Source of the DNA: Aquirufa lenticrescens
Lineage (GTDB): Bacteria > Bacteroidota > Bacteroidia > Cytophagales > Spirosomataceae
Reading direction: 5' to 3'
DNA: 64,000 nucleotides
Assembly: GCF_019916085.1 (NCBI RefSeq)
Contig: NZ_CP049834.1
Location: 1,038,501 to 1,102,500 of the forward strand
The translations under genes were made by a program, and so were the position numbers. Below are positions 52,236 to 61,065 of this stretch, in pieces. Numbering within the stretch: the stretch's first letter is position 1; each line of letters begins with the position of its first letter. The notes beneath the pieces were generated by a model. The model saw nothing but the letters and a program-made list of their open reading frames with translations, had not been told where the DNA came from and did not search any database.

Positions 52236-54287
52236 TTAGTTCAGACGTCTAAGACTGATGGCGCAGCCGCCTCCGCGTTGCAAACGGAAAGTCATTTTTG
52301 ACTTCGCGGTTACAAGGCGTTTTTCGACTACGTAGGCTTCTGGATTCTTCTCAAAATCGGCGTCATCTGCGTCGCGGTAGAGCAACGCTTCGTAGGTTTT
52401 ATCTGGATCTAAAAAGTCTAAATCGAAAGACATATTTCTGGCCGTCGCGTTCGTGATCGAACCGATGAACCAGGTGTCTTTGTTTTTTGCCTTACGCGCA
52501 ATTGTTACGAATTCGCCCGGTTCTGCGGTGATGATTTTCGTATCGTCCCAGTCCACCGCGACGTCCTTGATGAATTGGAAGGCGTCTAGTTTAGGCTCGT
52601 AATTTTCTGGCAAATCTGCCGCCATTTGTAATGGGCTGTAGATGGTGACGTAGAGGGCTAATTGTTTGGCCAACGTAGAGCGTACTTTCGTCGTCCGCGT
52701 CGAATCGAATTGATTCAAGTTCATGTGGAAAAGTCCCGGCGTATAATCCATCGGGCCACCCATCAAGCGGGTGAATGGTAGAATAGTCGTGTGTTCTGCG
52801 TTAATTCCAAGCGTAGGCGCGTTGTTAAATTCCGATCCACGGGCGGCTTCTGCGGCCATCCAGTTCGGATAGGTACGATGCAAGCCCGTCGGGTGAACGG
52901 ACTCGTGTGAATCGACCATCAGGTGGTACTGCGCGGCTTTCTCAGCGACGCGGTTGTAGTGGTTCACCATCCATTGGCTGTCGTGGTGCTCGCCGCGCGG
53001 GATGATTTTACCTACATAACCCGTCTTAACGGTGTTGATTCCTTTGTCCACCATAAATTGGTAGGCTGCGTCCATTCGGCGCTCGTAATTCGTCACCGAA
53101 CTCGAGGTTTCGTGGTGCATAATTAGCTTCAAGCCTTTAGATGCGGCATATTTTGTGAGGGTGTCGATTTGGTAATCCGCGTAAGGTGTCACAAAATCGA
53201 ATACTTCTTCCTTCCAGTTTCCGAACCAATCTTCCCAGCCCGTGTTCCAGCCTTCCACTAAGACACCGTCGAATCCGTGCTTGCCCGCAAAGTCGATGTA
53301 GCGTTTCACGTTCTCCGTATTTGCGCCGTGTTTGCCACCAGCCAAAGGCCAGTTTGCTTTACCCACGTGCATTTCCCACCACATGCCCATGAATTTTTGG
53401 GGCTTGATCCAGGTGGAATCCTTGATTTTTGAGGGCTCGTTTAGGTTCAAGATTAGTTTAGAGGCCAAAATCTGTTCCGCCTTATTCGAGATCACCACCG
53501 TTCTCCACGGGGTGTTAAATGGCGTCTGTGCGTAGGCCTTATTTCCCACCGCATCAGGCACTAAAGCGGATGTAAATTCGAGTCCCTCCAGTTTCAAATG
53601 CATCGCCGGGTAATTCACTAATGCCGCCTCGTGCACATTCACATACATGCCGTCCGTGGACTTTAACATCAGGGGAGTTTGGACGAAGTTTTTGCCCATT
53701 AAAGACGTCACCGCGATGTCTTTTTCCTTTGCCGCTGCGGCTAGAGCATCGATTTCGGAGATTTTAGTTCTTTGGTAGGTATATTCATTCGTATCGTAAT
53801 CTCCCGGAATCCAGAAGGCATTGTGGTCGCCCGTCATCGTGAAAGAAGACCACTCGTTATCGACGATAAAATGTTTGAAATTGTCTTGCGAAGGGAAGAA
53901 ATAACGGAAGCCGATTCCATCATCAAAAACGCGGAAAATCACGTCCATTAACACCCCAGATTCCTTCAAATGCAGGGTCAATTCCTTGTAGTTATTTCTG
54001 ATCTCCTTTACCTCGCCCCACACCGGTTTCCAGGTGCCGTCCACGATGGTAGAATCCACGCCTAGGATTTGGAATTTACGTAATTCTAATGCCGGCTTTT
54101 TCAGGGTTAGACCTAAGTCGGAGGCTGCTATTACTTCTTTGGCTTTATAAAAAACCTGGTATTTAAGGGCTCTGTCTGCACCTTGCGATACTTGAATCGA
54201 AATTTGATCTGTAGGCGAAGCTATCTTAAACGATTTTTGGGCGAATAAAGAGACGCTCAAAAGCAGGAGAAGAAGGGTTTTGTTCAT
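52236..54287 (-). CDS. Glycoside hydrolase family 97 (alpha-glucosidase/galactosidase type)
   Basis: 683 aa with signal peptide (MNKTLLLLLLSVSLFA). N-terminal super-sandwich domain to about 285, then a TIM barrel: GFDGVLVEGWNTGWEDWFG, LIMHHETSSSVTNYERRMD, VDSHESVHPTGLHRTYPNW with MAAEAARGSEFNN, and a C-terminal beta domain. These motifs match SusB-type GH97 enzymes. It likely acts in the periplasm on alpha-linked sugars. It precedes alkB by one base, an odd pairing. Confidence 0.95.
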   Translation of the reverse strand: MNKTLLLLLLSVSLFAQKSFKIASPTDQISIQVSQGADRALKYQVFYKAKEVIAASDLGLTLKKPALELRKFQILGVDSTIVDGTWKPVWGEVKEIRNNYKELTLHLKESGVLMDVIFRVFDDGIGFRYFFPSQDNFKHFIVDNEWSSFTMTGDHNAFWIPGDYDTNEYTYQRTKISEIDALAAAAKEKDIAVTSLMGKNFVQTPLMLKSTDGMYVNVHEAALVNYPAMHLKLEGLEFTSALVPDAVGNKAYAQTPFNTPWRTVVISNKAEQILASKLILNLNEPSKIKDSTWIKPQKFMGMWWEMHVGKANWPLAGGKHGANTENVKRYIDFAGKHGFDGVLVEGWNTGWEDWFGNWKEEVFDFVTPYADYQIDTLTKYAASKGLKLIMHHETSSSVTNYERRMDAAYQFMVDKGINTVKTGYVGKIIPRGEHHDSQWMVNHYNRVAEKAAQYHLMVDSHESVHPTGLHRTYPNWMAAEAARGSEFNNAPTLGINAEHTTILPFTRLMGGPMDYTPGLFHMNLNQFDSTRTTKVRSTLAKQLALYVTIYSPLQMAADLPENYEPKLDAFQFIKDVAVDWDDTKIITAEPGEFVTIARKAKNKDTWFIGSITNATARNMSFDLDFLDPDKTYEALLYRDADDADFEKNPEAYVVEKRLVTAKSKMTFRLQRGGGCAISLRRLN

Positions 54288-54340
54288 ACCGCGAAATTAC
54301 TAAATTAATAGATTAAACGGTAAATGAACGCCAAAATTGC

Positions 54341-55447
54341 CTAAGGTAAAAACTCGATCGCCGGCTTCTTTCCTGTCTTCACAAAAGCGCGCATCGCATC
54401 GAATGCCTTCGCCGTCTGTGCATCCGTGAACTGACAATGGGCCTGACCATTCGTGTATTTAACGGCAAAATATTGATCGCGTCCTTGCGCATGAATCATA
54501 TTTTCAATGTTCGTCACGGCATAGGAAACCGGAATTAATTGATCGTAAATCGTGTGCATTAATAGGACAGGCTTATCAATTTTTCCCGTGCGATCGTAGC
54601 GCGCAAAGAGCTCTGCCTGATCCTTCGTGGCAGGTAAGCGTTCCGCTACTGCGTTTACTTTCAAGTTATCTGGGAAGCCCGTGTAAAGCGTTTCCGTGTT
54701 GTCAAAAGGATTGCCTTTTAGCTTGAGGGCGATGTCGCGTAACACGTTTTGGTTAAAAAATAAGGCCCCAGGCAGGTCATCGAATTTCAAGTCAAAACGC
54801 TTCGCAAAAGCTACTGCTAACACGGAGTCTTTCTGCAACAAAGCCTTTTTGATCTCCCCCATTCGTTTGCCTGCGGTTGCAAAGGATACGAAACCGACAG
54901 AGCTATTGACGTCAAAAATATCTTTCAACGAAGGCACAATTCCAGGAAACAAACCGTTCATCGTCGCGTACATATCGTACTCTTTTCTGCACTGTAAATA
55001 CGGGCGTGAAGAAAGTGGACATAAGGGTAATCCGCCATTATAATGTTGGCCAAAATTCTCCAAAGTCGCGAACGTAATTCCACCGCCCATCGAGTGCCCC
55101 ATCATAAAGGTCGAGTCCGGCTGGCCCATCTTTTTGATAAAGGCTTGGCGCAATTCTTCGGTCGCATCAACTCCCTCCGGTAAGGCAAAACCTTGGATAG
55201 GGTAATCAGACGCCGCAATGGCAAAACCACGATCTAAAATCACCTGCAAGCGCTTATCCAAACCCGCATTTGCACTCGCCGCTGGGGTTCCCATAAACTG
55301 ATAACCATGGGCATACATCACGAGTTTTTTGTTCCAATTTTTAGGCATCAAAACCTGATATCCGCCCCCTTTCAGGGTGCCTAAATCAATTTTTTCTTGG
55401 GCGAAAAGGGTGGTGCTGAGTGCGAGGAAGAGGAATAGTTTTTTCAT
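54341..55447 (-). CDS. Exported alpha/beta hydrolase
   Basis: 368 aa with signal peptide (MKKLFLFLALSTTLFA). The oxyanion/catalytic region has VMYAHGYQFMGTP and MMGHSMGGGITFATLE (nucleophile Ser). A late Asp in HTIYDQLIPVSYA and His in NGQAHCQFT could complete the triad. It resembles prolyl-oligopeptidase or tannase/feruloyl-esterase-like hydrolases; substrate not known. It is upstream of GH97 (53-base gap) and diverges from the pentapeptide gene. Confidence 0.88.
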   Translation of the reverse strand: MKKLFLFLALSTTLFAQEKIDLGTLKGGGYQVLMPKNWNKKLVMYAHGYQFMGTPAASANAGLDKRLQVILDRGFAIAASDYPIQGFALPEGVDATEELRQAFIKKMGQPDSTFMMGHSMGGGITFATLENFGQHYNGGLPLCPLSSRPYLQCRKEYDMYATMNGLFPGIVPSLKDIFDVNSSVGFVSFATAGKRMGEIKKALLQKDSVLAVAFAKRFDLKFDDLPGALFFNQNVLRDIALKLKGNPFDNTETLYTGFPDNLKVNAVAERLPATKDQAELFARYDRTGKIDKPVLLMHTIYDQLIPVSYAVTNIENMIHAQGRDQYFAVKYTNGQAHCQFTDAQTAKAFDAMRAFVKTGKKPAIEFLP

Positions 55448-55496
55448 AGTGCTAGTTAAGAGAAAGCAAAATAGGGAAAAAATGGTAATTTGCAGT

Positions 55497-56057
55497 ATGG
55501 AGAAGCCCTATATCGTCGACCAAAAATTCGAGAAAGAAAGCACACTCGCCATCGGCGAATACGAACATTGCGTTTTCAAAAACTGCCAGTTTGAATCAGA
55601 AGATTTCAAAAATTTCCAATTCGTGGACTGCACCTTTGAATCTTGCAATCTCAGTTTAGTCAAACTCAGCGGAGCAGCGCTCCAAAAAGTACATTTCAAA
55701 GACTGCAAAATGCAGGGCCTTCGCTTCGAAGCCTGCAATCCTTTTTTATTCGAAGTAAGCTTCAATACCTGCGTTTTAAACCTGTCTTCCTTCTACCAAA
55801 TCAAGGGAAAAAAGACGAAGTTCGCGGGCTGTTCCTTGCACGAAGTGGACTTCACAGAATCCGATTTCTCAGAAACCATTTTCGATGATTGCGATTTGGC
55901 TGGGGCGCTTTTTGACCAGACTAATGTGAGCAAAGCGGACTTCCGTAGCGCCTTTAATTTTGTGATTCATCCGAGCATTAATCAGATCAAGAAAGCGAAG
56001 TTTTCGAATGATGGATTGGCGGGATTATTGCAGGGCTTTGACATCTCTATATCCTAA
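55497..56057 (+). CDS. Pentapeptide repeat protein (Qnr/McbG-like fold)
   Basis: About 186 aa from the ATG at 55497; a longer frame back to 55377 overlaps the divergent hydrolase and is unlikely. Repeats of the type (A/C)xFxx run from about residue 18 to 150 (CVFKNCQFESEDF, FDDCDLAGALFDQTNVSKADFRSA) and form a right-handed square beta-helix. The ending HPSINQIKKAKFSNDGLAGLL is the conserved C-terminal cap. Such proteins can mimic DNA and bind gyrase; resistance activity cannot be claimed here. Confidence 0.93.
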   Translation: MEKPYIVDQKFEKESTLAIGEYEHCVFKNCQFESEDFKNFQFVDCTFESCNLSLVKLSGAALQKVHFKDCKMQGLRFEACNPFLFEVSFNTCVLNLSSFYQIKGKKTKFAGCSLHEVDFTESDFSETIFDDCDLAGALFDQTNVSKADFRSAFNFVIHPSINQIKKAKFSNDGLAGLLQGFDISIS

Positions 56058-56058
56058 T

Positions 56059-57540
56059 ATGAAAAAAATCTTATTCCTACTCCTGCTGAGCACCACGCTT
56101 TTCGCGAAAGGCCGCTATCCTCGTACGATCGTGACAACTGACGGCGAAATCGATGACGTAGACACCTTCATCCGGATGCTGTTGTATTCGAATGAATACC
56201 AGCTGGAGGGTTTGGTCTATTCGAGTTCGATGTGGCATTATAAGGGCGACGGGAAAGGGACCAAGTTCACCTCTGAAATGGAGATGACCCGCCAGATGTA
56301 CGGTGCGAAAACAGACCTTCGCTGGCCGGGCGTTCAATGGATTCAAGATTTATTGAAAGCGTATGGACAAGTTCATCCGAACCTGATTTTACATGACAAA
56401 AACTACCCATCTCCTGCCTATTTAAACTCACTGGTCAAGGTGGGGAATATCGATTTCGAAGGAGAAATGGAGCAGGTAACCGAGGGTTCGGAATGGATCA
56501 AAGCAAAATTGTTAGACAACGATCCGGAGCCCATCTACTTGCAAGCCTGGGGTGGAACCAATACGATTGCCCGCGCTTTGAAATCGATAGAAGAAGCTTA
56601 TTCGAAGGCGCCAGATTGGGCAAAAATCAAAGAAAAAATCTCTCGAAAAGCCATCCTCTACACGGTGATGGACCAAGATACTACCTTGAAGAATTACATC
56701 GCTAGAAATTGGCCGCAGATTCGCGTGTTTTACAATGCGCAGCAGTTTGCCAGTTTCGCTTATCCATGGAAGCGCGTGATGCCTAAGGCGACGCAACCCT
56801 ATTTTGAGGGAACCTATATGGGGCCTAAAATCATCCAGAATCACGGGCCTTTATTGAAGATGTATTATGCCTATGGAGATGGCCAAAAACAACCCGGCGA
56901 CGACGAGCACATACACGGTGATCCGACCAAATTGAAAGATGCGCAATGGGGATCTTTCCAACCTTTTGACTTTATTTCCGAAGGAGATTCACCCGCTTTC
57001 TTGCACCTAGTGGATGTGGGATTGAATAACTTGAACAACCCATCCTATGGTGGTTGGGGTGGTCGATTCGCTCTAGCGGAGGGAAATCCGTATCGTTTCG
57101 AAGACAACGAAAAGGCGGCGGATTTCAATCCGGATACCGGTAAATTAGATATTTCTTATTCCCAAACCCGCTGGTTAATCGCCGCGCAAGAAGACTTCGC
57201 AGCCCGCGCAGATTGGTGTGTGAAATCGTTCAAAGATGCGAACCATGCACCGCAAGTAACGGTCAGTGAAGGCATGTATGTGTACGCAAAACCAGGCGCA
57301 AGTCTTGACCTTCATGTGATCACTAGAGACCCCGATGGGCACGCCATTAAGCTGAAGGTTTGGCCCTATTCGGAGGCTGGATCTGGTAAAGTAGACGTGC
57401 AACTAGAAAACGCAACGGTAAAAGTGCAAATACCAGCGACCGCAAAAAAAGGTGACACTTTTCACGTCGTGGTCGAAGGAACAGATACGGGTTCGCCGGC
57501 TTTGACGAGGTACAGGAGAGTGGTGACTACTATAAACTAA
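56059..57540 (+). CDS. DUF1593 protein (nucleoside-hydrolase-like fold, exported)
   Basis: About 493 aa from the ATG at 56059, two bases after the pentapeptide stop. Signal peptide MKKILFLLLLSTTLFA. The N-terminal domain (about 20-300) has TTDGEIDDVDTFIRMLLYSNEYQLEGLVYSS, where the DGEIDDVD segment resembles the calcium-binding motif of nucleoside hydrolases, and LQAWGGTNTIARAL. The C-terminal about 90 residues form an Ig-like domain (GASLDLHVITRDPDGHAIKLKVW). Substrate unknown; homologues are often annotated as cellulose-binding or sugar-binding. Confidence 0.9.
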   Translation: MKKILFLLLLSTTLFAKGRYPRTIVTTDGEIDDVDTFIRMLLYSNEYQLEGLVYSSSMWHYKGDGKGTKFTSEMEMTRQMYGAKTDLRWPGVQWIQDLLKAYGQVHPNLILHDKNYPSPAYLNSLVKVGNIDFEGEMEQVTEGSEWIKAKLLDNDPEPIYLQAWGGTNTIARALKSIEEAYSKAPDWAKIKEKISRKAILYTVMDQDTTLKNYIARNWPQIRVFYNAQQFASFAYPWKRVMPKATQPYFEGTYMGPKIIQNHGPLLKMYYAYGDGQKQPGDDEHIHGDPTKLKDAQWGSFQPFDFISEGDSPAFLHLVDVGLNNLNNPSYGGWGGRFALAEGNPYRFEDNEKAADFNPDTGKLDISYSQTRWLIAAQEDFAARADWCVKSFKDANHAPQVTVSEGMYVYAKPGASLDLHVITRDPDGHAIKLKVWPYSEAGSGKVDVQLENATVKVQIPATAKKGDTFHVVVEGTDTGSPALTRYRRVVTTIN

Positions 57541-57548
57541 ATTCCCTC

Positions 57549-58106
57549 ATGATCACACTTCAATTAGTCAAAGCCAAGGTGGAGATGAAGGGCGTTTTAG
57601 CCTTACAGCAAGCTAATTTGCGTAAAAACATTACGCAGGAAGAAGCGGAGACGGAGGGTTTTTTGATGGCGGAATATGACCTTGATTTTCTGGAATTGCT
57701 GAACCAAAAAAGCCCAGGTATCATTGCGAAAGATAGAGAAAAAGTGGTGGGATACAGTTTAGTCGCGTTGCCAGAAACGGCACGCCAGCATCCTTTATTA
57801 GCAGATCTGGTGCAGAATATTGAACGCTGCATTTTCGAAGGTAAGCCGGTTGAAAATTATGCGATTGTGGCTCAGCTTTGTGTTTCGAAAGAGTATAGGG
57901 GACAGGATTTGGTCCAAAAACTCTACGGAAGTTTCCGAGATCATTATGCTAATCGTTACACGTATTGTGTAACAGACGTCGCCCAGGCAAATCACCGTTC
58001 GCTAAAAGCGCATCAAAAACGTGGATTCCAAGTAATTGATACCTTAGATTATGGTGGAATTGGCTGGAATATTGTGTTGTGGGATTGGAATAAAAAAACT
58101 TTTTAA
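57549..58106 (+). CDS. GNAT-family N-acetyltransferase
   Basis: 185 aa. The acetyl-CoA fold is seen in KVVGYSLVALP, IVAQLCVSKEYRGQDLVQKLYGSF (motif A, QxxGx-like) and DVAQANHRSLKAHQKRGFQVIDTL (motif B). Substrate unknown. It follows the DUF1593 gene by eight bases and its 3' end overlaps DUF2490 by four bases. Confidence 0.9.
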   Translation: MITLQLVKAKVEMKGVLALQQANLRKNITQEEAETEGFLMAEYDLDFLELLNQKSPGIIAKDREKVVGYSLVALPETARQHPLLADLVQNIERCIFEGKPVENYAIVAQLCVSKEYRGQDLVQKLYGSFRDHYANRYTYCVTDVAQANHRSLKAHQKRGFQVIDTLDYGGIGWNIVLWDWNKKTF

Positions 58107-58810
58107 GGGATACGGTGATATACCATAATGCTCAAAATACTGCGGTCGTAATAATTCAAATTAGGGCGTTGCTGAAAGGCGTGCAAATAACCCACATCAA
58201 CTGTTAAATTATCTCGTAAAGGAATACTGACTCCGGCAAACATCCGGTGTTGGTCTAACTCATTCGCAGGATTTTCCTGCGCCGCATTCAATAAAATTTC
58301 TGTATTCACTTTTCCCTGTATTCGCTTGATGAAGGGAAATAAGGCTTGAATTCGGTAACGAAGACGGTAATTGCTGAAGTTAATGTCATCCGTCAGTTCT
58401 GTACGAGTCGCATTCGTTACCCGGTTAAAGCGCATCTCTGATCTGAAACGATGATCCAGCCGAACTTTGGACCAGCGATGTTTGTATACGATATCTAGAT
58501 GAGGGCGGTATTCCGGAATGGCTAGTCTATTCGCCGTTCGCGGATCATTAGGCGTGTTTAGGAAAAGGGCTGCTCCAGCAGAAAGATCCCAATTATCCCC
58601 TATCGTATGATGCACATGCGCTCTAAAAGCATTTTGGTGGTGCACTAATGGGTCTACAAAATGACGGGTATGTGCCTCGCCTTGAACATACCATTTCGCA
58701 TTTAAAGAATGAGTGAGGTAATATCCGTACCAAACTTGGGATTGATGCTCTATTAGACCTTGGCTTTGCGCTGCGAAGACCGGGAACAAAAAGAAAAATA
58801 CATACTTCAT
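58103..58810 (-). CDS. DUF2490 outer-membrane beta-barrel protein
   Basis: About 235 aa from the ATG at 58810 (MKYVFFFLFPVFAAQSQ signal). A start at 58825 would contain the promoter box. The sequence alternates as amphipathic strands with many aromatic and His/Arg residues (WYGYYLTHSLNAKWYVQGEAHTR, LDHRFRSEMRFNR, LRYRIQALFPF), the DUF2490 pattern. Function unknown. Monocistronic, convergent with the GNAT gene. Confidence 0.88.
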   Translation of the reverse strand: MKYVFFFLFPVFAAQSQGLIEHQSQVWYGYYLTHSLNAKWYVQGEAHTRHFVDPLVHHQNAFRAHVHHTIGDNWDLSAGAALFLNTPNDPRTANRLAIPEYRPHLDIVYKHRWSKVRLDHRFRSEMRFNRVTNATRTELTDDINFSNYRLRYRIQALFPFIKRIQGKVNTEILLNAAQENPANELDQHRMFAGVSIPLRDNLTVDVGYLHAFQQRPNLNYYDRSILSIMVYHRIP

Positions 58811-58814
58811 TTGG

Positions 58815-58822
58815 CAAAGATA
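58815..58822 (-). promoter_or_regulatory. -7 box immediately upstream of the DUF2490 gene
   Basis: TATCTTTG on the minus strand matches TAnnTTTG and ends four bases before the ATG at 58810. This predicts a leaderless or nearly leaderless transcript. Confidence 0.45.
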
Positions 58823-58881
58823 CAATTTTATTCTATAAAAACGATAGACTAAGTATTCTTTGTGTATTTCTACCTAAAAAA

Positions 58882-60129
58882 CTAACTAAACAGCACATAA
58901 GCCACCGCCAATGTCACAAACACATTAAATAACTGCGCGATTAAGAAAGCGTATAAAGGCTTCTTTCCTTCCTTCGAGAATAGGTCTGAAAACTTGGTTT
59001 CTAAACCGATGCTAGTGAAAGCTAGGGCAAACCAAAGTCCTTGCAAAGCCTTGAAACCTCCCTTCACTGAATCGATCGTTTCGGATGAAATCACGAACGA
59101 GAACAATAGAGAAGCAGCGATGAATCCCAAAACGAACTTAGGGAAACGTTCCCAAATAATCGCTCCCGTTGGCTTCGCTTCTTGTACTGCCGAAGACTGA
59201 TTATTTGTCACCGTCCAATAAATTGAAATCGCAAATGCCGCAAAGCCCAAAAGTACGTTTTGGGAGAATTTAACAATCGTCGAAATCTTTAAGGCCTCCT
59301 CGCCTACCATCGTTCCCGAAGCAATCACCGCACCCGTCGTATCAATCGTTCCGCCTAACCAAGCGCCGGTTACCGCTTGCGAAAGACCCAAAGCTTGCGC
59401 AATAAACGGCAAAAAGATAATCATCGGAATCGCTGTAATCAAGACGATGGAGATGACATAGGATAGTTTTTTGGAATCCCCTTTAATGGCTCCAGACGTT
59501 GCAATCGCAGCTGAAACACCACAAATAGAAACCGCACTAGAGATCATGATGGCGAATTCTTCGTCGATGCCCATTTTTTTGGAAACCCAAAACGCAAAAT
59601 ACCAAACCGAAATCACCACCACTAATGCTTGAATCAAACCGAGTGAACCGGCCTTCAAAATGTCTCCAAAAATTACGCTCGTTCCTAATAGGATCAAACC
59701 GATTTTCACGAACAATTCCGTCGAAAGGGATTCCGTTAACCACGCCGGAAGCGTGAAGAAATTACTCAAAACCAACCCGATCGTTAAGCTGAAAATCACC
59801 GCTTCCAAGTTCCAATTTTTCAAGAATGAGTTCCCTGCTAACACTAGTGCAAGTGAGGTAAGCACGAAAACAATGGGAAAACCTTTGGCCGTACCTGCTA
59901 CACTTTTGCCTAAAACACTTGCCGCGAGAATCGCGATGATGTACGCGAAAATGAATAGCTGACCCAGCTTTACTAGGTTGCCGGCCGTGATTACCTTTTC
60001 GGTTAAATCACTCGTGGTCTCCCATCCGAAAGAGGGAGATGGAATTTTCACCCCTAAAAGGGCGACACCGATGATGATAAATCCAAGAAGGACGACTGTC
60101 CAATCTTCAGTTAAAAGGCTCTTCTTCAT
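58882..60129 (-). CDS. YeiH/UPF0324-family putative anion (sulfate) exporter
   Basis: 415 aa with about eleven hydrophobic helices. Family marks: LGFIIIGVALLGVKIPSP, AIMISSAVSICGVSAAIATSGAIKGD, and TGAWLGGTIDTTGAVIASG. The family is annotated as sulfate exporter on limited evidence. The start overlaps the DUF1080 stop as TAATG, so it is translationally coupled to the glucuronoxylan operon. An anion such as a sugar acid would fit that context better than sulfate, but this is inference. Confidence 0.93.
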   Translation of the reverse strand: MKKSLLTEDWTVVLLGFIIIGVALLGVKIPSPSFGWETTSDLTEKVITAGNLVKLGQLFIFAYIIAILAASVLGKSVAGTAKGFPIVFVLTSLALVLAGNSFLKNWNLEAVIFSLTIGLVLSNFFTLPAWLTESLSTELFVKIGLILLGTSVIFGDILKAGSLGLIQALVVVISVWYFAFWVSKKMGIDEEFAIMISSAVSICGVSAAIATSGAIKGDSKKLSYVISIVLITAIPMIIFLPFIAQALGLSQAVTGAWLGGTIDTTGAVIASGTMVGEEALKISTIVKFSQNVLLGFAAFAISIYWTVTNNQSSAVQEAKPTGAIIWERFPKFVLGFIAASLLFSFVISSETIDSVKGGFKALQGLWFALAFTSIGLETKFSDLFSKEGKKPLYAFLIAQLFNVFVTLAVAYVLFS

Positions 60130-61061
60130 TATTTTGCTGGAGTCAACACAATGTTTCTGTATTCCACTGGACCGTGGTCGCCTTGCATCATGATAGGACC
60201 CGGCGCTGCTTCGTCGCTGTCCATCGCGCCGCCGGTGATGCCGGGGATGTTTTGTTCGACGATGACTTTTTGGCCATTTAAGGTCACGGAGACCTTGCGT
60301 CCCACTAAAGTGATGTCATAGGTTTGCCATTCACCGGATGGTTTTGCGGCTTGGAAAAGCGGATCGATAAAGCCGTAAATACCGCCTAAATAGATGCTGT
60401 AAGGCTCTTTCCCAAAACTGTCTTCCACCTGCACCTCGTAACGGCCGCGCAAGTACACGCCACTATTACTTCCTGGAGGAAGACGGAATTCGATGTGTAA
60501 TTTGAAATCGTTGAACTTTTGTTCGGTGCATAAATTTGCACCAGAAGCAGGACTTTTCAGCACGCCGTTCTCTGCGATCCATTGGTTTTTAGGACCTAAG
60601 GCTTTCCAGCCTGTTAAATCTTTTCCATTAAATAGGGTGATCGGTTTTTGCCAAACCGGTTCCGCAGTTCTCCACAAAGAGGGAGCACGAACGCCCGTAA
60701 AGGCCATCGCTTTGCCGTTTGGTTTTACGATCGTTCCCGACAATTTTCCTTCTTTTAAATCCCCTTCGAATGACATGTAAGCTTCTTCTTTCTCCCACTG
60801 TGGCGGAATCTTAAACGACACGTGGCCATCCTTAAAAAACACCTCAGCAATAGGTCGCGAAGAACCACCATCTCCCACAAAATGGCCAAACAAGGTCTTG
60901 TGTCCTGAGTGGCGAACCTCTAACCAAGACGGGGCCGTCGATACTCCGCCATTGCGGTTTTCCATGGATACGTTTAAGTCCCAAGCTCCTTCTAAAGGGT
61001 GGTGTTCTTGTGCATAAGCACTCGTCGCGAAAGCGAATAAAGCAAAGAATAATTTTTTCAT
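60129..61061 (-). CDS. DUF1080 protein (3-keto-disaccharide hydrolase-like)
   Basis: 310 aa with signal peptide (MKKLFFALFAFATSAYA). Residues 20-125 form a small beta domain. The DUF1080 concanavalin-like domain covers about 140-308: LFNGKDLTGWKALGPKNQW, IEFRLPPGSNSGVYLRGRYEVQVEDSFG, GIYGFIDP and YRNIVLTP. Characterised relatives cleave 3-keto-glycosides. It is four bases upstream of nothing in its own frame but five after the MFS gene stop, inside the GH67 operon. Confidence 0.94.
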   Translation of the reverse strand: MKKLFFALFAFATSAYAQEHHPLEGAWDLNVSMENRNGGVSTAPSWLEVRHSGHKTLFGHFVGDGGSSRPIAEVFFKDGHVSFKIPPQWEKEEAYMSFEGDLKEGKLSGTIVKPNGKAMAFTGVRAPSLWRTAEPVWQKPITLFNGKDLTGWKALGPKNQWIAENGVLKSPASGANLCTEQKFNDFKLHIEFRLPPGSNSGVYLRGRYEVQVEDSFGKEPYSIYLGGIYGFIDPLFQAAKPSGEWQTYDITLVGRKVSVTLNGQKVIVEQNIPGITGGAMDSDEAAPGPIMMQGDHGPVEYRNIVLTPAK

Positions 61062-61065
61062 AGTC

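Noticed and set aside
55497-56057. Quinolone-resistance (qnr) gene
   Set aside because: The fold is shared, but the sequence alone does not support gyrase protection; kept as a pentapeptide repeat protein.
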